Shown: positions 40,851-49,414 of the stretch, in pieces
Position numbering within the stretch: position 1 is the stretch's first letter
Layout: the number at the start of each line of letters is the position of its first letter
Source: an uncultured Mycoplasmatota bacterium
Lineage (GTDB): Bacteria > Bacillota_I > Bacilli_A > RF39 > UBA660
Length of the DNA: 49,414 bases
NCBI GenBank assembly: GCA_946498975.1
Contig: CAMMQC010000008.1
Location: 1-49,414, forward strand
Reading direction: 5' to 3'
The notes under the pieces: model-generated
What the model was told of the DNA's origin: nothing
Database searches by the model: none
What the model saw: the letters and a program-made list of their open reading frames with translations, nothing else
Program-made: the position numbers and the translations under genes

Positions 40851-42137
40851 CTATTTATTTAATTCTTTTAATAATTCAATAGTTTTTCTCATCTCCCCGT
40901 CATATTGAACCATCTCAATACCCCCAAATTCATTTAAGAAATCATCTAATTCCATTTGATAACGTTCAGCAAGTCTTTTAGCTTCTTCCATTGCTTCCTC
41001 TTCACTTACTTCAATATGCTCCATATTCATGATTTCTTCAAGCATTAATCTATATAATACGTTTTGATAAGCTTCTTTTTCAAGTTGATCTCTTAAATCT
41101 TTTTCAGTAGATTTAGTAATTTGATAATATAAATCTAAACTAATTCCTTGCATAGCCATTTGTTGTTCTGCTCTTCTAAGTAATCTATCTGTTTCTTCAT
41201 CTACCATTTCTTCTGGAATATCAACTTCTACATTCTTAGATACTTCTTCAAGTAGTTTATCAATATATTTATTTTCTTCTTCCATATCTTTATTAGCTTT
41301 TATATTAGCTTCTATTTCTTTTCTAAGGCTCTCTTCATCATTAACACCTTCAATACCAAGATCGAAGAAGAAATCTTCATCTAATTCTCTTTTTTCTTTA
41401 GTTTTAATTTCATGTACTTTTACTTTAAATGTTACTTCTTGTCCTTTTAAAGACTCTTCCATATAATCTTCTGGGAAAGTTACTTTAATTTCTTTTTCTT
41501 CACCAGACTTCATACCAATTAATTGTTCTTCAAATCCTGGAATAAATGTTCCACTTCCTATTTCTAGAGAATAATTTTCTCCTTTACCACCTTCAAAAGG
41601 CTCTCCATCCTTAAATCCTTCAAAGTCAATAACTGCAACATCACCGTTTTCAACTTTACCATCATCACTCTTATTAACTAATTCTTCATATCTTTCTAAA
41701 AGATGACCTAACTCATAATCTATTTCTTCTTTAGTTACTTTAACTTCATTAGGTTTAATTCCTAAATCTCTATATGTTTTAATCTTAACTTCTGGTTTAG
41801 TAATAATTTTAAATGTAAAAGTAACACTCTTTTCATCTAAACTCTTTAAGTTAGGCTCAGGTTGTACTACTGGTACTAAATCATTTTCTTTTAATGCTTT
41901 AGTATAAGCATCTTGAATTACTAAGTCGGCTGCATCTAGTAAATAGTCTTTACCATACTTTTTATCATAGATATTTCTTGGGCATTTACCTTTTCTAAAG
42001 CCATCTACTTCTACATCTTTTGCTTTTTCTTTATAAGCCTTATCAACAGCATCAGTCCACTCTTTTCCTTCAACTTTTATTTCAATATTATGATAATTTT
42101 TCTTATTTGTTTCTTTTTTAGTTTCTTTCTTTTCCAT
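40851..42137 (-). CDS. tig: Trigger factor (ribosome-associated chaperone and prolyl isomerase)
   Basis: A 428-aa chaperone acting at the ribosome exit tunnel. The ribosome-binding signature is GFRKGKCPRNIYDKKYG (residues about 47-63), in which Cys stands where Ala or Val is usual. The FKBP-type isomerase domain follows (GDVAVIDFEGFKDGEPFEGG, GTFIPGFEEQLIGMKSGEEK), then the helical C-terminal cradle. The N-terminus has a short Lys/Glu-rich extension (MEKKETKKETNKK). GGAGGAAGAAAT precedes the ATG. A promoter lies at 42162-42190. Confidence 0.97.
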   Translation of the reverse strand: MEKKETKKETNKKNYHNIEIKVEGKEWTDAVDKAYKEKAKDVEVDGFRKGKCPRNIYDKKYGKDYLLDAADLVIQDAYTKALKENDLVPVVQPEPNLKSLDEKSVTFTFKIITKPEVKIKTYRDLGIKPNEVKVTKEEIDYELGHLLERYEELVNKSDDGKVENGDVAVIDFEGFKDGEPFEGGKGENYSLEIGSGTFIPGFEEQLIGMKSGEEKEIKVTFPEDYMEESLKGQEVTFKVKVHEIKTKEKRELDEDFFFDLGIEGVNDEESLRKEIEANIKANKDMEEENKYIDKLLEEVSKNVEVDIPEEMVDEETDRLLRRAEQQMAMQGISLDLYYQITKSTEKDLRDQLEKEAYQNVLYRLMLEEIMNMEHIEVSEEEAMEEAKRLAERYQMELDDFLNEFGGIEMVQYDGEMRKTIELLKELNK

Positions 42138-42161
42138 ATTTCTTCCTCCAATACGTCTCTT

Positions 42162-42190
42162 ATTATATATGATAAATAATAGTTTTTCAA
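42162..42190 (-). promoter_or_regulatory. tig promoter
   Basis: TTGAAA (complement of 42185-42190), a 17-nt spacer and TATAAT (complement of 42162-42167). Confidence 0.7.
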
Positions 42191-42258
42191 CATTTAATTT
42201 AAATAAATTAGTAATTGTTCACATCAGTCAACACTTTTGTGAGTGATTACTCAATAAA

Positions 42259-42289
42259 TAACCAGAGGCTTCTAAAGTTTCTCTGGTCT
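42259..42289 (-). terminator. Terminator of the hypothetical gene at 42308
   Basis: ACCAGAG (42261-42267) pairs with CTCTGGT (42281-42287). Read on the minus strand it is followed by TATTTATT. It separates this operon from the tig promoter. Confidence 0.65.
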
Positions 42290-42307
42290 TAATTATATCT
42301 AACTTAC

Positions 42308-43330
42308 TTAATTTTCTTTTTTCCTTACTAAATTTTTAACTTTACGTTTTTGATATCCATTTATTATTACATCTTTTTTATCTTCTAAGACAGCAATTTG
42401 TCTATCATATTCCTCTTTTAAAGTTATTTTTCTTTCATCTATCGCTTTAAGTTTAGGATTAATATCTAAAGCATTTACATCTTTAACATTATTTAAAAAT
42501 TCCCTAAGCCCATAAGTTGCATATGCTCTTCCTAACTCTATACTTTCTTTACTAAAGGTTTCATCTGTAATTGTAATACCAGTTTCACTATTACCTAAAG
42601 TACCATCTACATATCTTAAAGGTGTATTTACTTTCCAAGTAGAATTTACAAAAATAGGATTAACACAATTATTAAAGCTACAATGAGAGTTTTTAATATT
42701 GCTGTTTTGAACCTCAATATTTTCAGCATCTGTCTCAAATTCAAGCAAATTACAATTAATATTATTAAGTTTTATATCCTCGCCACGATGAATCAAAGAA
42801 CTAATATATTCACTTATATTACTAACCTCTAAGAAAGATGAATTAATTGTTAAATCAGGAACTTTAGGATTCCCACATAAAATTACTTTGGAAGCATCAT
42901 ATATAACAAAATCTCTTCCTTTATTATAGTTAACACCATTAATAGAATCTGTTATTTCAACAGTAAATATAACTTTATTATCTCTTTCATTTCTTATAGT
43001 TACATCTTTAGCATAAACTCTATATTTATAACTTTCTTTATCATCCATAGTAATTAGAACTTTGGTATTAGGATTTATAGTTCTTATATAGTTAGTATTA
43101 CACACTACATCTTCACCTAGGCTCTTATGAAAATGAATATAACTAATATTATCTTTTACATAATATGAGTGCTTACTTAATATTTCTAAATCAAAAACTT
43201 TCCCTTTTAAAAAGCCATATGTTGTAGGTGTAATTGTATGTATTTTATCACTACCAACAACTTTATAATATATTTTTGATTTTTTTAAATAATCCTTTAT
43301 TTCAATTAATTCATCTTTTAATTCACCCAT
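42308..43330 (-). CDS. Hypothetical protein with probable beta-helix segment
   Basis: Not recognised. A 340-aa protein without membrane helix or signal peptide. Residues 1-120 are mixed alpha/beta. From about 125 to 230 short strands repeat (KVILCGNPKVPDLTINSSF, INCNLLEFETDAENIEVQNS, SNIKNSHCSFNNCVNPIFV), suggesting a right-handed parallel beta-helix. The last 60 residues are a charged helix (ITLKEEYDRQIAVLEDKKD). The gene follows queA by 10 bases and is the last gene of the ruvA-ruvB-X-queA run. No catalytic motif is seen. Confidence 0.75.
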   Translation of the reverse strand: MGELKDELIEIKDYLKKSKIYYKVVGSDKIHTITPTTYGFLKGKVFDLEILSKHSYYVKDNISYIHFHKSLGEDVVCNTNYIRTINPNTKVLITMDDKESYKYRVYAKDVTIRNERDNKVIFTVEITDSINGVNYNKGRDFVIYDASKVILCGNPKVPDLTINSSFLEVSNISEYISSLIHRGEDIKLNNINCNLLEFETDAENIEVQNSNIKNSHCSFNNCVNPIFVNSTWKVNTPLRYVDGTLGNSETGITITDETFSKESIELGRAYATYGLREFLNNVKDVNALDINPKLKAIDERKITLKEEYDRQIAVLEDKKDVIINGYQKRKVKNLVRKKEN

Positions 43331-43340
43331 AACGAACCTC

Positions 43341-44366
43341 CTACTTTATAAACATTGCATCTCCAAAAGAGAAGAATCTATATTTCTCTTTAACTGCAAT
43401 GTTATATGCATTTAAGATATTATCTTTCCCTGCTATAGCAGATACTAACATGATTAAGGTTGATTTAGGTAAATGGAAATTAGTAATAAGTCCATCTATA
43501 CTCTTAACCTCTTTACCTGGATAAATAAAGATATCAGTAAAGCCATGGTCTTCTTTAAACTCTCCATACTTACCATAAACTGTCTCTAATGTTCTAGTTG
43601 AAGTTGTTCCAACTGCTATTATTCTTTTACCATTTTCTCTTGTTTTATTAAGGATATTAGCAACTTCACTACTTAATGAATAAAACTCACTATGCATTTT
43701 ATGTTTAGTAACATCTTCTACTTTAACAGGTCTAAATGTACCAAGTCCTACATGAAGAGTAAGATATACAATATTTATACCTTTCTCTTTTATTCTTTCA
43801 AGTAACTCTTCTGTAAAATGTAGCCCTGCAGTAGGAGCAGCAGCACTTCCTACTTCTTTAGCATACACAGTCTGATATCTATCTTTATCTTCTAGCTTTT
43901 CATGAATATATGGAGGTAGTGGCATAGTACCAAGTTTATCTAATAGTTCATAGAATATTCCTTCATAACTTGCCTCAAACACTCTAATACCTTCATCTTT
44001 AACTTCTGTACAAGTTAATTTTAATAACCCATCACCAAAAGATACTACATCACCTACATGAATACGTCTAGCAGGCTTAACTAAACACTCCCATGTATCT
44101 TTCTCTTTATTTTTTAATAATAATACTTCAATAACTGCTTTAGTACTAACTTTCTCACCTATTAATCTAGCAGGTAAGACTTTAGTATCATTTAATACTA
44201 AAGTATCCCCTTTATTAAGATAATCTATAATATCATAAAAATGTTTATGACATATTTCACCATTTTTCTTATCAAGTACCATAAGCCTTGAAGCATCTCT
44301 TTGTTTAATTGGTGTTTGAGCAATTAATTCTTCAGGTAAATTATAATCAAATTCTTCTAATCTCAT
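43341..44366 (-). CDS. queA: S-adenosylmethionine:tRNA ribosyltransferase-isomerase
   Basis: A 341-aa enzyme that makes epoxyqueuosine at the tRNA wobble position. The start at 44366 ([20 protein letters not shown]) has GGGAGGTATACAT before it; a longer frame to 44402 overlaps more of the upstream gene. Family motifs: [76 protein letters not shown] and [19 protein letters not shown]. It overlaps the end of the preceding gene by 20 nt. Placement after ruvAB is common in bacteria. Confidence 0.96.
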   Translation of the reverse strand: MRLEEFDYNLPEELIAQTPIKQRDASRLMVLDKKNGEICHKHFYDIIDYLNKGDTLVLNDTKVLPARLIGEKVSTKAVIEVLLLKNKEKDTWECLVKPARRIHVGDVVSFGDGLLKLTCTEVKDEGIRVFEASYEGIFYELLDKLGTMPLPPYIHEKLEDKDRYQTVYAKEVGSAAAPTAGLHFTEELLERIKEKGINIVYLTLHVGLGTFRPVKVEDVTKHKMHSEFYSLSSEVANILNKTRENGKRIIAVGTTSTRTLETVYGKYGEFKEDHGFTDIFIYPGKEVKSIDGLITNFHLPKSTLIMLVSAIAGKDNILNAYNIAVKEKYRFFSFGDAMFIK

Positions 44367-44877
44367 ATGTATACCTCCCATCAAAGCTAGCATTTTCTGC
44401 AAAACCTATTTTTTCTCTTCTCTCATTACTAGTCTTATTAGTAAAGTCATCTAACATTTCCTCATCTTTTTCTTGGTAATAATCCAAGTAACTACTTTTC
44501 TCATATAAACTATCTACTTTTGCAGCGATTATATTTATTATCTTAGGTGATATTTTAGCATTAACAAAGCTTTCTAACTCCTCATTATCATAATCACAAA
44601 AATAGAAACCTAGAAAATAAAAACTAAGAAGAGAATAGTCATCATAATTTTTAATTTTATTTAGAAATGAAATTAATCCTAACAAGAAACTAACTTTAGA
44701 GTGATGTTCTATCTTCTCTTTTTTATACATTTCATTTACTTTAAGTATTATTCTTTGTTTATCTTCATCATATTCTCTACTACATTTTAGATTTCCTAAC
44801 CAAAAAGGAATTAATTTTTCATTATATTTATTAATCAATAGTTCTTGTTGTAATAAGTTAATTAAATCATTATACAT
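44347..44877 (-). CDS. Hypothetical helical protein between ruvB and queA
   Basis: I do not recognise this 176-aa protein. It starts [18 protein letters not shown], overlaps the ruvB stop by 8 nt and the queA start by 20 nt, so it is translationally coupled on both sides. The sequence is mostly helical, with hydrophobic patches ([24 protein letters not shown]) too short and polar to be clear membrane helices. The C-terminal third is charged. No function suggested. Confidence 0.7.
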   Translation of the reverse strand: MYNDLINLLQQELLINKYNEKLIPFWLGNLKCSREYDEDKQRIILKVNEMYKKEKIEHHSKVSFLLGLISFLNKIKNYDDYSLLSFYFLGFYFCDYDNEELESFVNAKISPKIINIIAAKVDSLYEKSSYLDYYQEKDEEMLDDFTNKTSNERREKIGFAENASFDGRYTYEIRRI

Positions 44878-45892
44878 CTAAATCAACTCCGAAAAGTCCT
44901 CCTTGGTAATTTATATTAAGCTCCTTATAAGCTTTTTCTGTTACCATTCTACCACGACTTGTTCTTTTTAAATATCCTTCTTGTAATAGATATGGCTCTA
45001 TTACATCTTCTATTGTAGATGTTTCTTCTCCTATTGAAGATGCTAAAGCATCTATTCCAACAGGTCCTCCATTAAATCTTTCAATAATCGCTCTAAGTAA
45101 TTGATGGTCAGTCTCATCAAGTCCACTCTTACCTACTTTTAATCTCTCTAAGGCTTTATTCATAACATCTAAATCAATAGATTCTTTTTTATCTACTAAA
45201 GCAAAGTCTCTAACTCTTTTAAAGAGACGGTTTGCAATTCTTGGTGTTCCTCTACTTCTTTTAGCAAGTTCAATTGCAGCATTATCATCTATTGGCATCT
45301 CTAAAACTCTACTTGTTCTTTTAATAATTTCTGTTAACTCTTCTGTTGTATAGAATTTTAATTTAGATATAATACCAAATCTATCACGAAGTGGTGCAGA
45401 TAAATCTCCTGCTCTTGTCGTTGCACCTACTAATGTAAATGGAGGTAGATCTATTTTAATACTACGAGAACTTCCTTCTCCCCCAATTATTATATCTAAA
45501 GTAAAGTCTTCCATCGCAGGATATAGTATTTCTTCAATGTATCTAGGCATTCTATGTATCTCATCTATAAATAAGACATCTCCTGGTTCTAAAGTTGATA
45601 AAATCGCCGCTAAGTCTCCACTTTTCTCAATAGATGGACCACTAGCAGTTTTAATATTAACACCAAGTTCTCTTGCGATAATAAAGGCAAGTGTTGTCTT
45701 ACCTAATCCTGGAGGACCATATAAAAGTACATGATCTAATACTTCTCCTCTAATCTTACTAGCTTCTATAAAGACTCTAATATTTTCTTTTACTTCACTT
45801 TGGCCTATATATTCATCTAATACTTCAGGTCTAATAGTATTATCTACTACACCATCATCAACTAACTCTTCACTAGTTACAACACGTTCCAT
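44870..45892 (-). CDS. ruvB: Holliday junction branch-migration ATPase RuvB
   Basis: A 340-aa AAA+ motor that drives branch migration with RuvA. Walker A is GPPGLGKTT (residues 59-67), Walker B is [11 protein letters not shown], sensor 1 is [20 protein letters not shown], and sensor 2 contains RGTPRIANR. The C-terminal winged helix ([17 protein letters not shown]) is complete. It follows ruvA by 8 bases in the same operon. Confidence 0.98.
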   Translation of the reverse strand: MERVVTSEELVDDGVVDNTIRPEVLDEYIGQSEVKENIRVFIEASKIRGEVLDHVLLYGPPGLGKTTLAFIIARELGVNIKTASGPSIEKSGDLAAILSTLEPGDVLFIDEIHRMPRYIEEILYPAMEDFTLDIIIGGEGSSRSIKIDLPPFTLVGATTRAGDLSAPLRDRFGIISKLKFYTTEELTEIIKRTSRVLEMPIDDNAAIELAKRSRGTPRIANRLFKRVRDFALVDKKESIDLDVMNKALERLKVGKSGLDETDHQLLRAIIERFNGGPVGIDALASSIGEETSTIEDVIEPYLLQEGYLKRTSRGRMVTEKAYKELNINYQGGLFGVDLDV

Positions 45893-45900
45893 TTAATCAC

Positions 45901-46461
45901 CTACTTTAATAATAATTTTAAGGCTTCTTTTATTTGGTCTTCTATACTTAAAGAATTATCTACTTTTAATATTATACTCTTAATCTCTTTATCTTTATAA
46001 CCAAGTCCAATTAAGGCTTCTCTTAACTCTTCACTTGTATCTTTAACAACTTCTTCTCCACTACTTAAATCATCAAGTTTTCCTTTCAAGTCAAGAATCA
46101 TTTGTTTAGCAAGTTTCTCTCCTATTTTAGGAAATTTCTTTAGATAAAGAATATTTTCTCTATTAATGGCATCACTAATACCATTAATTGAACCAGTAGC
46201 GATAATAGGTAGAGCCATTTTAGGGCCAAGTCCTTTAACACTAATAAGTTTTAAGAATAAATCTTTTTCTTCTTTAGTTTTAAAACCAAATAAACTATGT
46301 TCATCTTCTTTTATTTGTTGATATAGATAAACTTTATATTCATTACCTTCTAGAAAGGCAAAGGGATTAGGTGTATTAATAAGATACCCTATCCCATTGT
46401 TCTCTAAAATGATAGCATTAGACATAACTTCTGTTACTTTTCCTATAATATAACTATACAC
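45901..46461 (-). CDS. ruvA: Holliday junction-binding protein RuvA
   Basis: A 186-aa protein that tetramerises on Holliday junctions. An N-terminal OB-fold (MYSYIIGKVTEVMSNAIIL) is followed by two helix-hairpin-helix motifs (LISVKGLGPKMALPII and LKKFPKIGEKLAKQMILDLK) and the C-terminal domain that contacts RuvB. The start codon is GTG at 46461, with AGGAGAG upstream. It overlaps the preceding membrane protein gene by 8 nt. Confidence 0.97.
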   Translation of the reverse strand: MYSYIIGKVTEVMSNAIILENNGIGYLINTPNPFAFLEGNEYKVYLYQQIKEDEHSLFGFKTKEEKDLFLKLISVKGLGPKMALPIIATGSINGISDAINRENILYLKKFPKIGEKLAKQMILDLKGKLDDLSSGEEVVKDTSEELREALIGLGYKDKEIKSIILKVDNSLSIEDQIKEALKLLLK

Positions 46462-46819
46462 TTTTTTCTCTCCTATCTTTAATAATCAAAACTATACTTA
46501 ATATAACATTAAGAGGAACAAAGATATTAAATGAATTCATTAAAAGAAGACCTGCTATAGTAAATATTTCTATTAAACATATAGCATATAATAATGTATT
46601 TTTCTTTTCTTTATCTTGAATTTTATAGTTGAAAAATATAAGAATTATAAATAAAACTGTAATTACTATCTTAATAATATTAAATATATTTATAAACTCA
46701 TCAGTGTATTGATAATCTTCAATAAAAGCATTTATTCTAATATTACCAGTCTGAATTAGAAATAAAACTGTAGAAAGCAAATTTAATATTATATTAGCGA
46801 TATATACTGTTAATTTCAT
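46454..46819 (-). CDS. Hypothetical four-helix membrane protein
   Basis: A 121-aa hydrophobic protein with about four membrane segments (IANIILNLLSTVLFLIQ, IIKIVITVLFIILIFF, LLYAICLIEIFTIAGLLLM, FVPLNVILSIVLII). No family recognised. It lies between yebC (1 base away) and ruvA (8-nt overlap), so it is expressed with the recombination genes. Confidence 0.7.
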   Translation of the reverse strand: MKLTVYIANIILNLLSTVLFLIQTGNIRINAFIEDYQYTDEFINIFNIIKIVITVLFIILIFFNYKIQDKEKKNTLLYAICLIEIFTIAGLLLMNSFNIFVPLNVILSIVLIIKDRREKSV

Positions 46820-46820
46820 C

Positions 46821-47543
46821 TTAGGCCTCTTTCATATTATGATGAACATCTTGTACATCATCTATATCTTCTAAAGCCTCTATTAGATTATATACTTTTT
46901 CTTTAGTTTCATCATCAAGTTCTACTTCATTGTTGGCTACATTTGTAACTTCACTAGTTAAGAATTCTGCTACACCGATATTAGCAAGAGCATCTTTAAC
47001 TGCAATAAATTTATCACTAGGAGTTGTAATTAAATATGTATCACTCGTTTTTTCCATATCTAATGCTCCTGCATCTAGAGCAGTTAACATTACTTCATCT
47101 TCATCATAATCACTAGGTATTTCTATAATTCCTTTTCTCTCAAAGATATAACTAACAGAACCATCAGTACCTAAATTACCTCCACGTTTAGAGAAAGTAC
47201 TACGTACCATTGATGCAGTTCTATTACGATTATCAGTTAAACAATCTACCATTATTGCAACTCCTGCTGGTCCATAACCTTCATATCTTATACTTTCATA
47301 ATTTTCTCCATTACCGGCTCCTTTAGCCTTATCAATAGCTTTCTGGATATTATCTTTAGGCATATTAGCAGCTTTAGCTTTCTCAACTACAAGTCTAAGT
47401 GCTGCATTACTATCGGGATCTGGCGCTCCACTTTTAGCAGCGACATATAATTCTTTAGCAAGTTTTTGAAAAACTTTACCACGTGCTGCATCTATTAATC
47501 CTTTCTTTCTATGAATAGTAGCCCATTTTGAATGTCCACTCAT
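46821..47543 (-). CDS. yebC: YebC/PmpR/TACO1 family protein
   Basis: A 240-aa protein with the invariant start MSGHSKWATIHRKKGLIDAARGKVF. Later conserved blocks include ALRLVVEKAKAANMPKDNIQ, YEGYGPAGVAIMVDCLTDNRNRT and the GGNLGTDGSVSYIFERKG segment. The family was long called transcriptional regulators; recent work links YebC-type proteins to translation of difficult stretches. The start at 47543 has GGGAGGTAATAAA. First gene of the yebC-X-ruvA-ruvB-X-queA-X run. Confidence 0.97.
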   Translation of the reverse strand: MSGHSKWATIHRKKGLIDAARGKVFQKLAKELYVAAKSGAPDPDSNAALRLVVEKAKAANMPKDNIQKAIDKAKGAGNGENYESIRYEGYGPAGVAIMVDCLTDNRNRTASMVRSTFSKRGGNLGTDGSVSYIFERKGIIEIPSDYDEDEVMLTALDAGALDMEKTSDTYLITTPSDKFIAVKDALANIGVAEFLTSEVTNVANNEVELDDETKEKVYNLIEALEDIDDVQDVHHNMKEA

Positions 47544-47644
47544 TTTATTACCTCCCTTTCTTTCTTCATTATAATAACACAAATATAGCATTTATTCTAG
47601 ATTTAACTTTAAAATAATGTTATATTACTTAAGAGGTGAGTCTA

Positions 47645-47977
47645 ATGGAAAAATACATAAAAAACGGTAATAAAAAAATTAAGTTTAAAACAGTTACTAA
47701 ATTTATAGATAGAATTAAAGGCTTTAGATTTTATCTTTATCCTATAAAAGAAGGCTTATGTTATCCGAAAAAGAAAATGATTAATACTTATTTTGTATGT
47801 CAAAAATTAGATATAATTGTTACAGATAAAGAGAATAATATACTGGCAATATATCCTAGTATTAGAACAGAAAATTTTATAAGACCAAGATTAAAAGCCT
47901 ATTATATATATCTATTACCAGAAGGAAGTTCTAAAGGCTTAGAAAATTATGATAAGTTAAGGATAATGACTAAATAG
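47645..47977 (+). CDS. DUF192-like small protein
   Basis: A 110-aa protein starting at the ATG at 47645, preceded by AAGAGGTGAGTCTA. The order KFIDRIKGFRFYLYPIKEGL, MINTYFVCQKLDIIVTDKENN, LPEGSSKGL and YDKLRIM follows the DUF192 fold (R-x-x-G-L-M-F, T-x-x-M-x-x-x-I-D-x-x-x-x-D, G-D-x-x). No signal peptide is seen, unlike the exported members. Function unknown. A hairpin terminator follows the stop. Confidence 0.55.
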   Translation: MEKYIKNGNKKIKFKTVTKFIDRIKGFRFYLYPIKEGLCYPKKKMINTYFVCQKLDIIVTDKENNILAIYPSIRTENFIRPRLKAYYIYLLPEGSSKGLENYDKLRIMTK

Positions 47978-48003
47978 TCCCCATAGTTTTACTATGGGGA
48001 TTT
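47978..48003 (+). terminator. Terminator of the DUF192-like gene
   Basis: CCCCATAGT (47979-47987) pairs with ACTATGGGG (47991-47999), loop TTT, then ATTT. The stem is strong; the T run is short. Confidence 0.6.
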
Positions 48004-48055
48004 AAAAACAATATTAATGATGTACTAAGTTTTCTTTTAGTATTTAAATGTTTCT

Positions 48056-48976
48056 CTACATAAGCCTTGCTATTTGACTTTTAGATAGTCCTGTATACTC
48101 ACATACTTTAGGAATAGGTAATCCATCTTTAAGAAGATTCTTTGCAATAGATTTTTTTTCATTACTAGCACCTTGCTTAATGCCTTGTTTAACTCCTTGT
48201 TTAAGTCCTTGTTTAAGTCCTTGTTTTTTAGCAGTAATTTTTATACTGTTTTCTATTCTTCTTCTTTCCTCTTCTTCATCATAAAGTCCAATAGTATATG
48301 CATCATTAGTTAATCTTTTTAATTCATTAGCAACTTCCATCAACTCAACATCTCCTTCCGCTATCTTTTCAATCTCATCAACTTTTGTTAAAGTTAATAT
48401 TACTAGTTCTTTTTCTAATTTAGTTAACTCTAATCCTCTATCATACTTTTCTCTTATTAATTTTAAATTAACATATATTTTACCCCATTTATCACTTTCT
48501 ATTATTCCATATTTATCTCTTGATTTAAATTCTAATAGATTCTCCTTATTTAAGAAACAATAAAAGTTATTAATATTTATCTGTATTACTTTAGGCATAC
48601 TAGCATAACTTTTCGCTTTTCTTATTAAATCATTTTTTATTTTACCTAAATAAGCATCATTTCTCTCAATTAAGCCATTCCATTTTCTATTATTAAACTC
48701 AAAGTTAAAAACATAGCCTTTTGTTTTAAATAAAACATCTGATACTTTACCTTTTTCTAAAACATTATCTATTACATACTCAGTATTCATTTCTTTATAA
48801 GTATTTAATATTAACTCTTTAGATACACTTGTTAATTTAGATGTAGTATCTGCTCTATATTTAGGACAGTTTCTCATAATAGCTTTATATATACAGTCAT
48901 AAGTAGCAGGAACAATCTCACCTTTTCTTCTTAAGTCTTTAACTATTTCTTCAAATCTTTTCTTAGTAATAGCCAA
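48056..48976 (-). CDS. Rpn/PD-(D/E)XK nuclease family transposase-like protein
   Basis: A 306-aa protein starting at the TTG at 48976, which has AAAGGAGGAATTTCC upstream; a longer frame to 49015 begins before that ribosome binding site. The middle part (KGKVSDVLFKTKGYVFNFEFNNR, with Asp and Glu spaced as in PD-(D/E)XK nucleases, then RKAKSYASM and VIQININNF) matches the Rpn/YhgA-type family often annotated as PD-(D/E)XK nuclease family transposase. Near the C-terminus a KQG tetrapeptide is repeated five times (KKQGLKQGLKQG and onward), followed by a small helix-turn-helix (PKVCEYTGLSKSQIARLM). Such proteins promote RecA-independent recombination in characterised cases. Confidence 0.8.
   Translation of the reverse strand: MAITKKRFEEIVKDLRRKGEIVPATYDCIYKAIMRNCPKYRADTTSKLTSVSKELILNTYKEMNTEYVIDNVLEKGKVSDVLFKTKGYVFNFEFNNRKWNGLIERNDAYLGKIKNDLIRKAKSYASMPKVIQININNFYCFLNKENLLEFKSRDKYGIIESDKWGKIYVNLKLIREKYDRGLELTKLEKELVILTLTKVDEIEKIAEGDVELMEVANELKRLTNDAYTIGLYDEEEERRRIENSIKITAKKQGLKQGLKQGVKQGIKQGASNEKKSIAKNLLKDGLPIPKVCEYTGLSKSQIARLM
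48168..48230 (-). repeat. 12-nt tandem repeats encoding KQGL units
   Basis: AAGTCCTTGTTT, with variants, repeats five times on the plus strand and encodes K-Q-G-L/V/I. Copy number may vary between strains through slippage. Confidence 0.8.
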
Positions 48977-49015
48977 GGAAATTCCTCCTTTCTGCAATAC
49001 ATATAACATAGTCAA

Positions 49016-49367
49016 TAAATGATTGCAAAAAGGTAAAATTTAAAATTCAGGAAAAATACCTCTTCAATTTAATGTTTTCTCTAGACGAATTTTAAATATT
49101 CATATCAAAAATCACTTCAATTTATAAAATTCATACTTTTTTAAAATTTTTCATAACCTCCTTTTCCCCATCTTTTTTATACATCGCCTCTTCTACTTAT
49201 AAAGTATCATAATAGATAGATTGTGTCAACAGAAAAAGTAACAAATTAGCTATTAATTTATCAAAAGTTATTAACATTACTAACGTCAGAGATACTATCA
49301 GTAATTCTTACTCAAACTTGTTTCTAATAATATCTTTTTCATTTTCTTACTCCTTCCATTATTAGAG
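49016..49367. other. Intergenic region upstream of the Rpn-like gene
   Basis: About 350 AT-rich bases, most of it the leader of the minus-strand gene at 48056. A 17-codon frame on the minus strand (MYKKDGEKEVMKNFKKV), near 49130-49185 with a GAGGCG site, could be a leader peptide but is weak. No RNA family or other gene is recognised. Confidence 0.35.
49201..49229 (-). promoter_or_regulatory. Promoter for the Rpn-like gene
   Basis: TTGACA (complement of 49224-49229), a 17-nt spacer and TACTTT (complement of 49201-49206). It gives a leader of about 220 bases. Confidence 0.6.
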
Positions 49368-49396
49368 TTGTTCGGAAAATAAAAATGTGGTACAAT
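49368..49396 (+). promoter_or_regulatory. Promoter at the right edge
   Basis: TTGTTC at 49368-49373, a 17-nt spacer and TACAAT at 49391-49396, reading rightwards to a gene outside the window. Confidence 0.6.
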
Positions 49397-49414
49397 TTAA
49401 GTGCTAGATATGAA

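Noticed and set aside
49130-49185. 17-codon leader peptide upstream of the Rpn-like gene
   Set aside because: Too short to judge. It has a possible ribosome binding site but no attenuator structure, so it is mentioned only within the intergenic entry.

Overview
The window comes from an AT-rich, low-GC Gram-positive bacterium, most likely a gut Bacillota of the Bacilli/Erysipelotrichia/RF39 type known mainly from metagenomes. The evidence is AAGGAGG-type ribosome binding sites, a T-box leader, ThrRS without a TGS domain, an archaeal-type AspRS, and a scattered version of the Bacillus yqf neighbourhood (dnaG-rpoD-trmK, nfo, yqfQ- and yqfT-like genes). TGA is used as a stop codon, so this is not a Mycoplasma-code organism. 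Most genes lie on the minus strand.

Layout. 1-980: 3' part of a TnpB transposon with its omega RNA, apparently inserted into the start of a small minus-strand gene. 1194-3424: prepilin peptidase and PilC. 3531-6360: yqfQ-like gene, then a threonine T-box operon (unknown gene plus thrS). 6400-7772: a toxin-antitoxin cluster, with a possible decayed type I locus followed by a type III ToxIN system that has two ToxI promoter-repeat-terminator cassettes. 7794-10782: degenerate polysaccharide deacetylase and a class B penicillin-binding protein. 10862-13301: yqfT-like gene, a large pseudopilin, nfo. 13355-15199: a membrane-anchored protein with two GC-rich C-type-lectin-like segments that look like diversity-generating-retroelement (DGR) variable regions. 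15275-19150: trpS, a small membrane protein, a second large pseudopilin, a TIGR04086-like membrane protein. 19245-22750: trmK, rpoD, dnaG. 22806-23627: a second type III toxin-antitoxin system of the CptIN/TenpIN type, with two 49-nt repeats. 25049-28527: aspS, an unknown gene, hisS. 28647-35255: kinase-like protein, MFS-like transporter, three surface or unknown proteins. 35305-36451: Smr protein and a PfkB kinase whose Shine-Dalgarno and start codon are separated by a 2.6-kb group II intron (36456-39071). 39170-47543: efp, rpmG (55 aa), tig, queA, ruvBA, yebC. 47645-49414: DUF192-like protein, an Rpn/PD-(D/E)XK protein, and a promoter at the right edge.

How the parts fit. The housekeeping genes (tRNA synthetases, primase and sigma factor, Holliday-junction helicase, EF-P, trigger factor, cell-wall PBP) form a stable chromosomal backbone. 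The accessory genes between them point to three themes: a type IV pilus or secretion-like apparatus with unusually large cysteine-rich pseudopilins; a probably hypervariable surface lectin; and a concentration of RNA-based selfish or defence elements (TnpB/omega RNA, two different type III toxin-antitoxin families, a possible type I remnant, and a self-splicing intron). No tRNA, rRNA or CRISPR array was recognised.
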